64,000 bases of DNA from CAUPWF01 sp036656795 (GCA_036656795.1 JAVXHR010000006.1:1-64000), one strand, 5' to 3'; positions 1-7,762 are shown, numbered from the stretch's first letter. Numbers and translations are program-made. Notes: generated from the letters alone by a model not told the origin.

Positions 1-132
1 CTATAAACAATATAAATATAACGAATAACGATATATTTATATTGCAATTCATATAAAACTATGATATTGTAATACTAAGAAACAGAAATTGAAATAAAAC
101 AAATAACAAATATTCATAATGGAGGCGTGAAG

Positions 133-651
133 ATGAAAGAAGAAAACAAGGAAGTAAGCAGAGTTTGTATGGAGAATGAAGACATACCGAACAGAGTTTT
201 TTCAAAATCATTTAGGAAGAGATTGGTTTGGGGATTGTGTTTAAGTGGAATTGTGAGTTTTGGTGAAGTGATGCAATTGGGGGTACTTCTTTATCATCAA
301 TGGGGAGTATGGTCACAGACCAATCTTTTGTTAAGTACTTTTCTATTTATGATTAGTATGTCCACCTGCTTTATAGCTTTATTGAAGATCTGGATTAGTG
401 AGAAACCATTCTCTTCTATTTTGACAAAAGGAATGTCTTTTATCGGAATTCTTTATATTGTAGCTGGGTTATTGGGCTGGATTGTTCCGGGAATCCAACC
501 CATAGGATTACAAATGGTAGGGGTTCAAATCGGCCAGGTTGACTTTTTCATTGGTGGAAATTATCTTACCTATGGAATGATACTATTGGTATTTGCGGAA
601 ATCTTCAAGTATGGTGCATTATATCAATATGATTCAGAACTTACGGTATAG
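133..651 (+). CDS. DUF2975-family membrane protein
   Basis: A 172-residue integral membrane protein with about four hydrophobic segments after a charged N-terminus of roughly 35 residues. Size, topology and the gene that follows match the DUF2975 family, which is usually paired with a small YozG-like helix-turn-helix repressor. No biochemical role is established for the family. I place the start at the ATG at 133, because the GGAGG at 121-125 is 7 nt upstream of it; an in-frame GTG at 127 lies almost on top of that ribosome site. It is probably cotranscribed with the gene at 666. The family call rests on architecture and context more than on catalytic motifs. Confidence 0.75.
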   Translation: MKEENKEVSRVCMENEDIPNRVFSKSFRKRLVWGLCLSGIVSFGEVMQLGVLLYHQWGVWSQTNLLLSTFLFMISMSTCFIALLKIWISEKPFSSILTKGMSFIGILYIVAGLLGWIVPGIQPIGLQMVGVQIGQVDFFIGGNYLTYGMILLVFAEIFKYGALYQYDSELTV

Positions 652-665
652 AGGGGGGATTAACT

Positions 666-878
666 ATGGCAATTGTAATGAGACTTGATCGAATGATGGC
701 AGATCGCAAGATATCTCTTAATGAATTAACGGAACGGGTAGGCGTATCTTATGCGAATCTTTCCAATTTAAAAACTGGGAAAGTAAGGGCTGTTCGCTTT
801 TCCACATTAGAAGCTATTTGTAAAGTACTAGAATGTCAGCCGGGAGATTTGTTAGAATATCAATCAGAAATGCAATAA
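666..878 (+). CDS. YozG-like Cro/CI-family HTH regulator
   Basis: A 70-residue protein that is essentially one Cro/CI-type helix-turn-helix domain (residues about 4-65). The recognition-helix region reads VSYANLSNLKTGK, and the motif LECQPGDLLEY near the end is typical of the YozG-like group. It lies 14 nt behind the DUF2975 gene, with a purine-rich GAGGGGGG ribosome site. In this family the regulator generally controls its own two-gene operon; that is an inference here. No ligand or sensor domain is present. Confidence 0.85.
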   Translation: MAIVMRLDRMMADRKISLNELTERVGVSYANLSNLKTGKVRAVRFSTLEAICKVLECQPGDLLEYQSEMQ

Positions 879-911
879 AAGTATTTTAAAATCAAAAATG
901 GGAATATAGAT

Positions 912-940
912 TTGAAATATATAAGAAAAGAGTATACAAT
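912..940 (+). promoter_or_regulatory. Candidate sigma-A promoter for the small gene at 986
   Basis: TTGAAA (912-917) and TACAAT (935-940) are separated by exactly 17 bp, 46 bp upstream of the start of the 33-codon gene. It is the only good promoter-like pair in this gap. Confidence 0.5.
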
Positions 941-985
941 AGTGTCATAGAGTATTTACAGCATTTTTAGAGGAGGTGAATTCCT

Positions 986-1087
986 ATGGCAAATAAGAAC
1001 CCTGAGAAAAAACAGGAAAAGAAGAAAAAGGCTGAGCTTCCGAAAGACGCAGTCAAAGTAAAAAAGGAAAAAAAGAAATATGAGTAA
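986..1087 (+). CDS. 33-residue lysine-rich small protein
   Basis: A very short open frame of 33 codons with a near-ideal ribosome site (AGGAGGTGA at 971-979, 6 nt before the ATG), its own promoter-like sequence upstream and a strong hairpin terminator just after the stop. The product is extremely basic: 14 of 33 residues are lysine, it begins MANKNPEKK and ends KKKYE, and it has no hydrophobic segment. The signals on both sides argue for a real gene. I do not recognise the family. A nucleic-acid- or ribosome-associated peptide would fit the charge, but that is speculation. Confidence 0.6.
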   Translation: MANKNPEKKQEKKKKAELPKDAVKVKKEKKKYE

Positions 1088-1103
1088 GACTGTAAGATAG
1101 TAG

Positions 1104-1153
1104 AAAAAGAGTGAGTCATGAGAGATGTATGTCCCTTATGACTCACTCTTTTT
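1104..1153. terminator. Bidirectional intrinsic terminator
   Basis: A perfect 16-bp stem, with arms 1104-1119 and 1138-1153. The run of T on one side and of A on the other lets it end transcription from both directions. It sits between the small basic gene on the plus strand and the end of the sugar transporter operon on the minus strand. Confidence 0.9.
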
Positions 1154-1192
1154 TACAATACTTACTTGCAGATGTGCTACAAGGTTATTGTA

Positions 1193-1360
1193 TTATTGAT
1201 GTTTCTTATTGTAGGCAAACAATAATGCCAAAAGACCAGCTAATCCAATTAACATCTGAACCAAGTGAGACAAACCAATGGTTCTTTGTCCGGTTATAAT
1301 TAGCCCCATGCATACAATAAAGATAATCAGGCATACAATTTTTACTATCCATTTACTCAT
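1193..1360 (-). CDS. Small membrane protein, DUF6903-like
   Basis: A 55-codon gene starting at the ATG complementary to 1358-1360, preceded by TAGGAGG with 8 nt spacing. The product has two hydrophobic stretches separated by the short polar segment ITGQRTIG, and it ends in a basic YNKKHQ tail. The GQR-x-IG turn and the second segment (LIGLAGLLALLFAYNKK) resemble the DUF6903 family of small proteins seen beside sugar ABC transporters in Lachnospiraceae. It is the last gene of the transporter operon, 23 nt after the second permease. No function is known; a transporter accessory role is inferred only from position. Confidence 0.75.
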   Translation of the reverse strand: MSKWIVKIVCLIIFIVCMGLIITGQRTIGLSHLVQMLIGLAGLLALLFAYNKKHQ

Positions 1361-1383
1361 AATAATCGCCTCCTATATACAAT

Positions 1384-2256
1384 CTAGCCTTTAAGTCCAC
1401 CTAGGCTCATTCCTTCGGTTAATTTTTTCTGAACACACATATATAGAACTAATGTTGGTAACATTACGATTACCAGACCGGCATATAAACGACCATAATT
1501 AGCTGCGGCTTGTTGCGCTTGCATTAATTGCATAAGCCCTACAGGAAGTGTTGTTGTTTCTCCGGTTAATAAGGTCATTGCAATGATGTATTCGTTCCAG
1601 AAAGAGAGAAAATTAAACAGAATAACGGTAATGATACTAGGTCTTGCCATAGGCATCATAATGCTAACCATTGTTCTGAAATATCCACTGCCATCCATAA
1701 ATGCAGCCTCTTCATAATCTTTGGGAATAGATACGAAGAAACCAGACAATAGATAGATTGTAAATGGCAATGCTGTTGCAGCATACACTAGCGCTACAAA
1801 AAATAGATTGTTTAGTAAGAACCCATCTCCGAATATTTTAGTGAAAAACTTATCGGCACCAACAAACATAAGGAATATTGGAACTACAATGTAGTTTACA
1901 TTAATAAATAATCCGGCCATAAACATCACATTACAAGCTTTACTTCCTCTAAATTTGTATCTTGCAAGAACATAAGCTGCTGGAAGTGCAACAACCAGCA
2001 AAATAGCAAGTGCTACAACGGTAACAATTACCGAATTCAGCATGTATTCCCCCATCTTTGCCTGTTGAAAAGCATCAATGAAGTTTTGAAAATAAAATCC
2101 CTTTGGCATTGTCCATGGGTTTCCGTAGAATTCCGAGTTTTGCTTGATAGATGCAACAAAAACCCATCCGACAGGAACTACAATACTAATTGCAAGTAAT
2201 GCAAGAATTACATAGATAAATACCTTATATAGTGTATTTCCATTCTTTTTATTCAT
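1384..2256 (-). CDS. Carbohydrate ABC transporter permease (MalG-type)
   Basis: A 290-residue inner-membrane permease of the CUT1 sugar ABC transporter class, with about six transmembrane segments. The EAA-type loop that contacts the ATPase is visible as EEAAFMDGSGYFRTMVSIMMP around residues 182-202, and the C-terminus ends in EGMSLGGLKG, as in MalG-like proteins. It partners the permease at 2269 (12 nt gap) and the lipoprotein at 3264. No ATPase gene lies in the operon, so a shared MsmK-like ATPase encoded elsewhere is likely. The adjacent GH43 enzyme suggests a galacto-oligosaccharide substrate. Confidence 0.93.
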   Translation of the reverse strand: MNKKNGNTLYKVFIYVILALLAISIVVPVGWVFVASIKQNSEFYGNPWTMPKGFYFQNFIDAFQQAKMGEYMLNSVIVTVVALAILLVVALPAAYVLARYKFRGSKACNVMFMAGLFINVNYIVVPIFLMFVGADKFFTKIFGDGFLLNNLFFVALVYAATALPFTIYLLSGFFVSIPKDYEEAAFMDGSGYFRTMVSIMMPMARPSIITVILFNFLSFWNEYIIAMTLLTGETTTLPVGLMQLMQAQQAAANYGRLYAGLVIVMLPTLVLYMCVQKKLTEGMSLGGLKG

Positions 2257-2268
2257 CTGTTCCTCCTC

Positions 2269-3162
2269 CTAGAATTCTAACGGTTCACGTTTTGTAGCTA
2301 AGTTAACAAGTCCCGCTAAACCGAATGAGAACAAGAATACGATAACACCAATTGCCATACCATAGCCATAGGAAGAGTTCGTATAAGCTTGTCCATACAT
2401 ATAACTCAAGAATACTTCACTGGCACCATCCGGTTTCCCACCAGTCATTGCACGTACGAATAGAAAACTTAAGTTAATGGAGCTAATGATAAAGAAGGTA
2501 AGTGTTGTTCTGATATTGGTCCATATTAATGGTAATGTAATATTAAAGAATTGATGAATGCGACTTGCACCTTCTAGGTTTGCACATTCATACAAACTCT
2601 CAGGGACACTTGACATGCTCGCCATATACATAACCATATAGTATCCGATTGCCTGCCATATCATTGCAATTACAAGACTGTAGATTACAATTTTTTGATC
2701 TCCAAGCCATAGAATTGGAGTGGCACCATCTCCGCGAAATAGGGATAATAGGCTATTTAACAGACCACTGTTTGGATCGTAGATAGCAGAGAAAAGAGCG
2801 GAAATAACAACGACAGATAAAATATTTGGAATATAAAAAACAACTCGGAAGAAGTTTTGCCCTTTTATTTTTTCTCTTGTTAAAATACCTGCAAAGATAA
2901 GTGCGAAAGCCATGGTTATTATTGTCACAAATACAATTAATAAAATAGAGTTCTGGAATGACCTATAGAATTTTGGATCTGCAAACAATATCTTGAAATT
3001 ATTAAGTCCTACAAATGTCTTATTATTAGAAAATCCACCCCACTTATAGAGAGACATTCGGAATACATTAAAAGTGGGAACTACCATAAAGAGTATAAAT
3101 AAAATAATTGCCGGTAATATACATGCGGCAATAAAGCCATTTCGGCCTTTTCTATGTTTCAT
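2269..3162 (-). CDS. Carbohydrate ABC transporter permease (MalF/MsmF-type)
   Basis: A 297-residue CUT1-type sugar permease with six predicted membrane helices. The EAA loop reads YECANLEGASRIHQFFNITLP near residues 200-220. I place the start at the ATG complementary to 3160-3162, because AAGGAG lies 8 nt before it; the open frame continues upstream but through the hairpin region. It forms a heterodimer with the MalG-type permease downstream. A stem-loop separates it from the binding-protein gene, which would let the binding protein be made in excess. Confidence 0.92.
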   Translation of the reverse strand: MKHRKGRNGFIAACILPAIILFILFMVVPTFNVFRMSLYKWGGFSNNKTFVGLNNFKILFADPKFYRSFQNSILLIVFVTIITMAFALIFAGILTREKIKGQNFFRVVFYIPNILSVVVISALFSAIYDPNSGLLNSLLSLFRGDGATPILWLGDQKIVIYSLVIAMIWQAIGYYMVMYMASMSSVPESLYECANLEGASRIHQFFNITLPLIWTNIRTTLTFFIISSINLSFLFVRAMTGGKPDGASEVFLSYMYGQAYTNSSYGYGMAIGVIVFLFSFGLAGLVNLATKREPLEF

Positions 3163-3190
3163 CCCAACAACTCCTTTCTTACGTGTGAAA

Positions 3191-3222
3191 ACAAAAGGGA
3201 CATTTTTGAAATGTCCCTTTTG
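3191..3222 (-). terminator. Hairpin between binding-protein and permease genes (likely attenuator)
   Basis: Inverted repeat ACAAAAGGGACATT / AATGTCCCTTTTGT, followed on the minus strand by a T-rich tail. It lies between the binding-protein stop and the permease start. Such hairpins commonly stabilise the upstream message or partly terminate transcription, so that more binding protein than permease is made. Confidence 0.7.
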
Positions 3223-3263
3223 TATCATGTCAGATAGACATCTATCCGGTTAATTAATTTTTA

Positions 3264-4607
3264 TTATTTCATTGCTGCTTTTAGTTTTAAGCTTGCTTCT
3301 TCAACAGATTTCTGCCAATCAGCAACAGTCTTATCACCACTTACGATACTATCAACTGCTCTGAATAATGAATCATTCATAGATACACCTTCTACAGGAT
3401 CAGTAGAGGCAAATCCACCCATAACAGGTACTGCAGCATCATTAGCATATACACTGTAGAACATCTTGTTATCGCCTTCTAATTTCTCAGAAGCACCAAC
3501 GATTGGTTGAATAGCATTAGATTTTGCAAAGATATCAGATGCTTTATCTGAATACATGAATGCAATCCATTCTTTTGCTAATTCTTGGTTTTTACCTTCA
3601 GCAGGAATCCACATTTGCTCAAAGAACGTGAATGAAGATGGCTTTTGGTCTGCAGCTACAGCAGGAATTGCTGTGAATCCCCATTCAAAACCGTCTGCTC
3701 TTGGAGCATCTTTCATTTCTCCAGGTAACCATGTTCCGTTAGGGATAAAGATTGCTTTATTATCAAGAACTAATTGTTGGTTCTTTGTAAAGCTTTCTTC
3801 GTTTGCATTACCAAGTGTAGTAGGTTCTACATATGGAGCAAGTTTTCCGATGGTATCAAATACTTTTGTAGCTTCAGGAGTTTCCCAGATACCTTTTTCG
3901 TAGGTCATACATTTGTTATAAAAATCAATACCACCTGAAGATTCTAACATTGCATAGATAAATGCATCAAAGTAACCTGCATGAGGATATGTAAATAAAG
4001 AAATTCCCTCAGCTTTCGCTGTATCGCCTAATGCCCACATCTCGTCCCATGTTGTAGGAACAGCCCAGCCTTTTTCTTTTAATAATCCGGCATTGTAGAA
4101 CAATCCACAAGGAGCATAGAACATAGGAGCATAGAATGTTTTACCATCATTGTATGGTTGTGTTCCAAGTGTATCAAGGAATCCAGGAAGAATTTTTTCT
4201 TTTACAGTTACATCTTCGCCCGGAACTTTCATTGCAAGTACATCATCTAAACATGTAAGTCCTTTTTCCTTTGTAATTGTTTCTGTAAGTCCAGCATCAC
4301 GACCTAAGGCACAGTGAATTACATCTGGGTAATCACCACTTTTCATAGCGGGTGTAATTTTGTCTTCGATTTTTTTATCGACTTGTAATTCGACTTTCAC
4401 ACCGTCATGTGTTTCCTCAAATGCTTTTGCTACATCAGTCCAGATATCTGCGCCATAACCACCTTCAAATGCCGCAACTTTTAAAACTTTACTTGAATCT
4501 TTGTTATCGCTTGCTTTTTTGTCGGAACCACACCCTACAACCAAAGCGGCGGTCATTGATGTTACAAGACATAACGATACTAATTTTAAAACTACTTTCT
4601 TTTTCAT
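3264..4607 (-). CDS. Sugar ABC transporter solute-binding lipoprotein
   Basis: A 447-residue family 1 extracellular solute-binding protein. Residues 1-25 form a lipoprotein signal peptide, ending in a lipobox with Cys26 (VVGC followed by GSDKK), so the mature protein is anchored to the outer face of the membrane. The motif around residues 326-360 (FFEQMWIPAEG, then EWIAFMYS) is typical of CUT1 binding proteins. AGGAGGAGG precedes the ATG. It is the first gene of the operon and is divergent from the GH43 gene. It captures the sugar for the two permeases downstream. Confidence 0.95.
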   Translation of the reverse strand: MKKKVVLKLVSLCLVTSMTAALVVGCGSDKKASDNKDSSKVLKVAAFEGGYGADIWTDVAKAFEETHDGVKVELQVDKKIEDKITPAMKSGDYPDVIHCALGRDAGLTETITKEKGLTCLDDVLAMKVPGEDVTVKEKILPGFLDTLGTQPYNDGKTFYAPMFYAPCGLFYNAGLLKEKGWAVPTTWDEMWALGDTAKAEGISLFTYPHAGYFDAFIYAMLESSGGIDFYNKCMTYEKGIWETPEATKVFDTIGKLAPYVEPTTLGNANEESFTKNQQLVLDNKAIFIPNGTWLPGEMKDAPRADGFEWGFTAIPAVAADQKPSSFTFFEQMWIPAEGKNQELAKEWIAFMYSDKASDIFAKSNAIQPIVGASEKLEGDNKMFYSVYANDAAVPVMGGFASTDPVEGVSMNDSLFRAVDSIVSGDKTVADWQKSVEEASLKLKAAMK

Positions 4608-4892
4608 AAAATTGCCTCCTCCTATTATTTGTACCTATTTAACATGATACGCTTCCTTTTACCTTATTTCTATCTCAATGTTGTCTTTACTTTTATATAT
4701 TTTGCTTTTCACGTAAAAAAAAACTATTTCTTAATAATAAAAAGACATTTTAACCAGTAAAATAAAGAAAAAAACTCTTTCTTCTATACATTTCATACAA
4801 TACAAATATCAAAATTAAAAAATCTAGGTGTTGTAAAAACAGAAAAACGCAATTATAATAGAAAAATAAAAGGGAAAGTGAAGGAAAAATAA
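4608..4892. other. AT-rich divergent intergenic region
   Basis: 285 bp between the divergent binding-protein and GH43 genes. It must hold the promoters of both transcripts and is the likely target of the AraC regulator encoded at 5820. It is extremely AT-rich with long A runs. I could not pick out a convincing -35/-10 pair or a catabolite-response element by eye. Confidence 0.5.
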
Positions 4893-5804
4893 ATGAATAA
4901 AAATGGAACTCTTTGGTATGATACAGACAACAATTCAATTCAGGCGCATGGGGGCATGATTATGTTCCATGAAGGAATCTATTATTGGTATGGCGAGAAT
5001 AAGGATGGCGCCACATCGGTTGCTCCGTCCGGTGATATACGTGTGGACTTTATAGGAATCTCCTGCTATTCTTCCAAGGATTGTGTACAGTGGAAGAACG
5101 AAGGAATTGTATTATCGCCGTCGGATGATCCAACACATGATCTACATAAGAGTATGGTTTGTGAGCGTCCCAAAGTTATATATAATTCTATTACAAAAGA
5201 ATTTGTCATGTGGATGCATATTGATACAGTAGACTATATGAGTGCAAGAGCAGGAGTTGCTGTTTCAACGTCTCCGGTAGGACCATTTACATATGTATAC
5301 AGTGAACTTCCGAATCGCTCTGATTGCCGGGACTTGACGGTATTTCAAGATGTAGATAAAAAAGCATATCTTATCTATAGCTCAGATTGGAATAAGACAT
5401 TATGTATCACGCAGCTCACAGAGGATTATCGGCATGTAACAGGAAGTTGCACCAAAGCGTTTGTGGATCAAGAAAGGGAAGCACCGGCGCTTTTCTACAA
5501 TGAGGGAATGTATTATATGATTACATCTGGTTGTACGGGTTGGTATCCCAATAGTGCATTATACGGAATGGCATCTCATATACAGGCAAGATGGAAACTT
5601 ATAGAGAATCCTTGCTTGGGTGAACATGCAAGACAGACGTTCTACGGACAAAGTGCTTATGTTTTTAAAAAAGACAATCAGTTTTATCTGTTATTGGATC
5701 ATTGGAATCCAAAAGAATTAAAGTCTTCAGGTTATAGTATGCTTGCTATAGATATAAAAGGCACGGAATTAACAATTCCATTCACAGAAGTTACATTTGT
5801 GTAG
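4893..5804 (+). CDS. GH43 glycosidase, resembling subfamily 24 exo-beta-1,3-galactanase
   Basis: A 303-residue five-bladed beta-propeller glycosidase without a signal peptide, so cytosolic. The N-terminal IQAHGG and YYWYGEN motifs are characteristic of GH43 galactan 1,3-beta-galactosidases. Three candidate active-site residues, Glu91 (CERPKVIYN), Glu196 (REAPALFY) and Gln253 (FYGQSAYV), are spaced almost exactly like Glu102, Glu208 and Gln263 of the fungal enzyme Pc1,3Gal43A. The absence of a classic Asp base also fits that subfamily. The neighbouring sugar importer and AraC regulator suggest it trims imported beta-1,3-galacto-oligosaccharides. The subfamily assignment comes from motif recognition, not alignment. 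Confidence 0.8.
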   Translation: MNKNGTLWYDTDNNSIQAHGGMIMFHEGIYYWYGENKDGATSVAPSGDIRVDFIGISCYSSKDCVQWKNEGIVLSPSDDPTHDLHKSMVCERPKVIYNSITKEFVMWMHIDTVDYMSARAGVAVSTSPVGPFTYVYSELPNRSDCRDLTVFQDVDKKAYLIYSSDWNKTLCITQLTEDYRHVTGSCTKAFVDQEREAPALFYNEGMYYMITSGCTGWYPNSALYGMASHIQARWKLIENPCLGEHARQTFYGQSAYVFKKDNQFYLLLDHWNPKELKSSGYSMLAIDIKGTELTIPFTEVTFV

Positions 5805-5819
5805 AAAAGAGGAAATACA

Positions 5820-6662
5820 GTGAGCTATAAACGGTATCAATTAGAGAATACAGGGCTTGGGAAATTAAATATTCATCTACTTTATATTACCCAAGCACGC
5901 TATGAGATTGATTGGCATAGTGTACTTCATTCTCATCATTTTACAGAATTGTTTTACGTGGTATCAGGAACAGGAAATTTCATAGTGGAAGAGGATGCAT
6001 TTTCCGTTAAAAAAGATGATTTGATTATAATTAATCCCAATGTATCTCATACAGAATTTGGAGATAATCAAGCTCATCTTGAATATATTGTTATCGGAGT
6101 AGACGGGCTTCAATTCGAACCCGAAGGAAGTGACAGACAATATAACTATAGTCACAGAAACTTTCAAAATCACAGTAGTGACATCTCGTTTTATCTCAAG
6201 ATGATGGTTCAGGAAGTTAAGAAAAAAGAAGAAAATTATGAAACAATCTGTCAGAATTTATTGGAAAGTCTGATTCTATATTTGATACGTAAGACAAAAG
6301 ACAATGTAACATATGCACCTACGAATAAGATGACAAAAGAATGTCGTTTTGTAGAGCAATATCTGGACGAACATTTTTCGGAAGATATTTCACTTCAGAC
6401 ATTAAGTGAGATGACTTATATGAATAAGTATTATCTTGTTCATGTATTTAAAAATTACAAAGGAAAGTCGCCCATTAGTTATCTGATTGAACGTAGAATT
6501 GTTGAGGCAAAATCATTATTGGAATCTTCCAATTATTCGGTGGCAAAGATAGCTCATGCAGTAGGGTTTTCTTCACAGTCCTATTTTTCTCAGGTGTTTC
6601 GTAAAGAAACCAATATGACACCAAATCAATATAGAAAATCTACTGAATTGCATAGCAATTAG
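5820..6662 (+). CDS. AraC-family transcriptional regulator
   Basis: 280 residues with an N-terminal cupin-like sugar-binding domain (about 1-150; HSHHFTELFYVVSGTG with metal-site-like histidines) and a C-terminal AraC double helix-turn-helix (about 180-277; ISYLIERRIVEAKSLL, then the signature VGFSSQSYFSQVFRKETNMTPNQYR). The start is a GTG with an AGAGGAAA ribosome site. It follows the GH43 gene by 15 nt and almost certainly regulates the local transporter and glycosidase genes in response to a sugar. Confidence 0.93.
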   Translation: MSYKRYQLENTGLGKLNIHLLYITQARYEIDWHSVLHSHHFTELFYVVSGTGNFIVEEDAFSVKKDDLIIINPNVSHTEFGDNQAHLEYIVIGVDGLQFEPEGSDRQYNYSHRNFQNHSSDISFYLKMMVQEVKKKEENYETICQNLLESLILYLIRKTKDNVTYAPTNKMTKECRFVEQYLDEHFSEDISLQTLSEMTYMNKYYLVHVFKNYKGKSPISYLIERRIVEAKSLLESSNYSVAKIAHAVGFSSQSYFSQVFRKETNMTPNQYRKSTELHSN

Positions 6663-6707
6663 AGTAAACTTAATCACGGAATCCTAAGTCGTGTTCAACA
6701 ACTGAAA

Positions 6708-7079
6708 TTATTGAACTTTTATGTGCTGTTTAATAGCTGCAAAGCTTTCAGAACTTATAACATGTTCCATTCGACAGGCATCTTTGGCAGCGATTACAGG
6801 GTCTACGCCAAGATGTTCCAACCAGCTAGACAATAACGTATGTCGTTCATAAATCATCTCTGCAATCTGAAGACCGGTTGCAGTTAAGGTTATAAATCCG
6901 GCGTCACTTACTAAGATGTGATGTTTTTCTCGAAGATGTTTCATTGCTACACTGACGCTAGATTTTTTATAATTCAATTCTGTCGCAATATCAATAGCAC
7001 GGACAACGGGTAACTGTTTTCCTAATATTAAGATTGTTTCAAGATAATTCTCGGTGGATTCATTTGTATCTGTACTCAT
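6708..7079 (-). CDS. DtxR-family iron-dependent repressor
   Basis: 123 residues: an N-terminal winged helix-turn-helix (about 1-65) followed by the metal-binding dimerisation helix. Cys102, Glu105 and His106 in ACRMEHVIS match the numbering and identity of the DtxR/IdeR primary metal site, which favours iron over the Mn-type MntR site. The usual N-terminal ligand position is Asn11 (ENYLE), a departure from both DtxR and MntR. There is no SH3-like domain, so it is a short form. It is divergent from the feoAAB genes, which it probably represses when iron is plentiful. The start has AGGGAGG upstream. Confidence 0.9.
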   Translation of the reverse strand: MSTDTNESTENYLETILILGKQLPVVRAIDIATELNYKKSSVSVAMKHLREKHHILVSDAGFITLTATGLQIAEMIYERHTLLSSWLEHLGVDPVIAAKDACRMEHVISSESFAAIKQHIKVQ

Positions 7080-7124
7080 AGCAACCTCCCTTTCTAAACC
7101 GTATATAATATTCTTCTGAAATTA

Positions 7125-7136
7125 CTAATTAAAGTA
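7125..7136. promoter_or_regulatory. Candidate metalloregulator site, copy 1
   Basis: CTAATTAAAGTA overlaps the -10 element of the minus-strand promoter of the dtxR-like gene. The same 12 bases recur at 7178-7189. Its position suits autorepression. Confidence 0.45.
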
Positions 7137-7161
7137 TAACATAGAGAAAAGAGAATGACAA
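7133..7161 (-). promoter_or_regulatory. Promoter of the dtxR-like gene
   Basis: On the minus strand, TTGTCA (7156-7161) and TATACT (7133-7138) are separated by exactly 17 bp and lie about 55 bp before the start codon. Confidence 0.65.
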
Positions 7162-7170
7162 ATACGGTTA

Positions 7171-7199
7171 TTGACATCTAATTAAAGTAAGCGTATACT
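7171..7199 (+). promoter_or_regulatory. Promoter of feoA-feoA-feoB
   Basis: A consensus TTGACA (7171-7176) and TATACT (7194-7199) are separated by exactly 17 bp, 47 bp before the first feoA start. Confidence 0.8.
7178..7189. promoter_or_regulatory. Candidate metalloregulator site, copy 2
   Basis: A second exact CTAATTAAAGTA, lying inside the spacer of the feo promoter, where a bound protein would block RNA polymerase. Confidence 0.45.
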
Positions 7200-7246
7200 A
7201 ACTGATATAAACGAAAAATGATTACTAAAGAAAGAGGTGAATAAGG

Positions 7247-7456
7247 ATGTCATTAACTACAGTTAAAATAGGGGAAGTTAATTGTATTAAAGGAATTGGT
7301 GGACAGGAGAAAACCAGGAGATTTTTAGAAAGTCTAGGGTTTGTTATCGGAGGAAAAATATGTATTATATCAAGACTGGGGGAAAGTTTGATTGTTCATG
7401 TGAAAGAATCAAGGGTAGCAATTAGTGCAGAGATGGCAGATAAAATCATGGTATAA
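7247..7456 (+). CDS. feoA: FeoA-domain protein, first copy
   Basis: A 69-residue cytosolic SH3-like beta-barrel of the FeoA family, which helps FeoB take up ferrous iron. The typical pattern is present: ETR-like KTRRFLESLGF in the first half and a closing GESLIVHVKESRVAIS segment. It is the first of two feoA genes ahead of feoB. AAGAGGTGA precedes the ATG. Paired feoA genes are common in Clostridia; whether the two have separate roles is unknown. Confidence 0.9.
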   Translation: MSLTTVKIGEVNCIKGIGGQEKTRRFLESLGFVIGGKICIISRLGESLIVHVKESRVAISAEMADKIMV

Positions 7457-7534
7457 TTGTGAGAATAGGTCCCTCATTTTTGGGATAAAATCTGTAGCGG
7501 GAACGAGTATTCCCGTGATTAAGAAAGGAGTTAT

Positions 7535-7762
7535 ATGGAAACATTAAAAGAAGTAGCATGTGGTAAAAAGGCTCAAATCATTAAGATACATGGAGAGGGA
7601 GCGGTAAAGCGTCGCATGATGGATATGGGACTTACGAAACATGTTGAGGTATATGTGAGAAAGGTTGCACCATTAGGAGACCCTATGGAAATCACAGTAA
7701 GAGGTTATGAATTATCTCTTAGAAAAGACGATGCACAAATGATTGAAATAAGAAAACTATAA
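7535..7762 (+). CDS. feoA: FeoA-domain protein, second copy
   Basis: A 75-residue FeoA-family protein with the classic VKRRMMDMGLTKHVEVYVRK and GDPMEITVRGYELSLRK segments, nearer the family consensus than the copy at 7247. It lies 78 nt after that copy. The gap contains two small stem-loops (one is CGGGAA...TTCCCG at 7498-7515), so expression of the pair may be uncoupled. AAGGAG precedes the ATG. It is expected to act with FeoB at the inner membrane. Confidence 0.93.
   Translation: METLKEVACGKKAQIIKIHGEGAVKRRMMDMGLTKHVEVYVRKVAPLGDPMEITVRGYELSLRKDDAQMIEIRKL

Noticed and set aside
127..132. GTG at 127 as the start of the DUF2975 gene
   Set aside because: It lies 1 nt from the GGAGG sequence; the ATG at 133 has the proper 7-nt spacing.
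1111..1299. Plus-strand frame of 62 codons over the terminator
   Set aside because: It starts inside the terminator stem, has no ribosome site and is antisense to the small membrane gene at 1193-1360.
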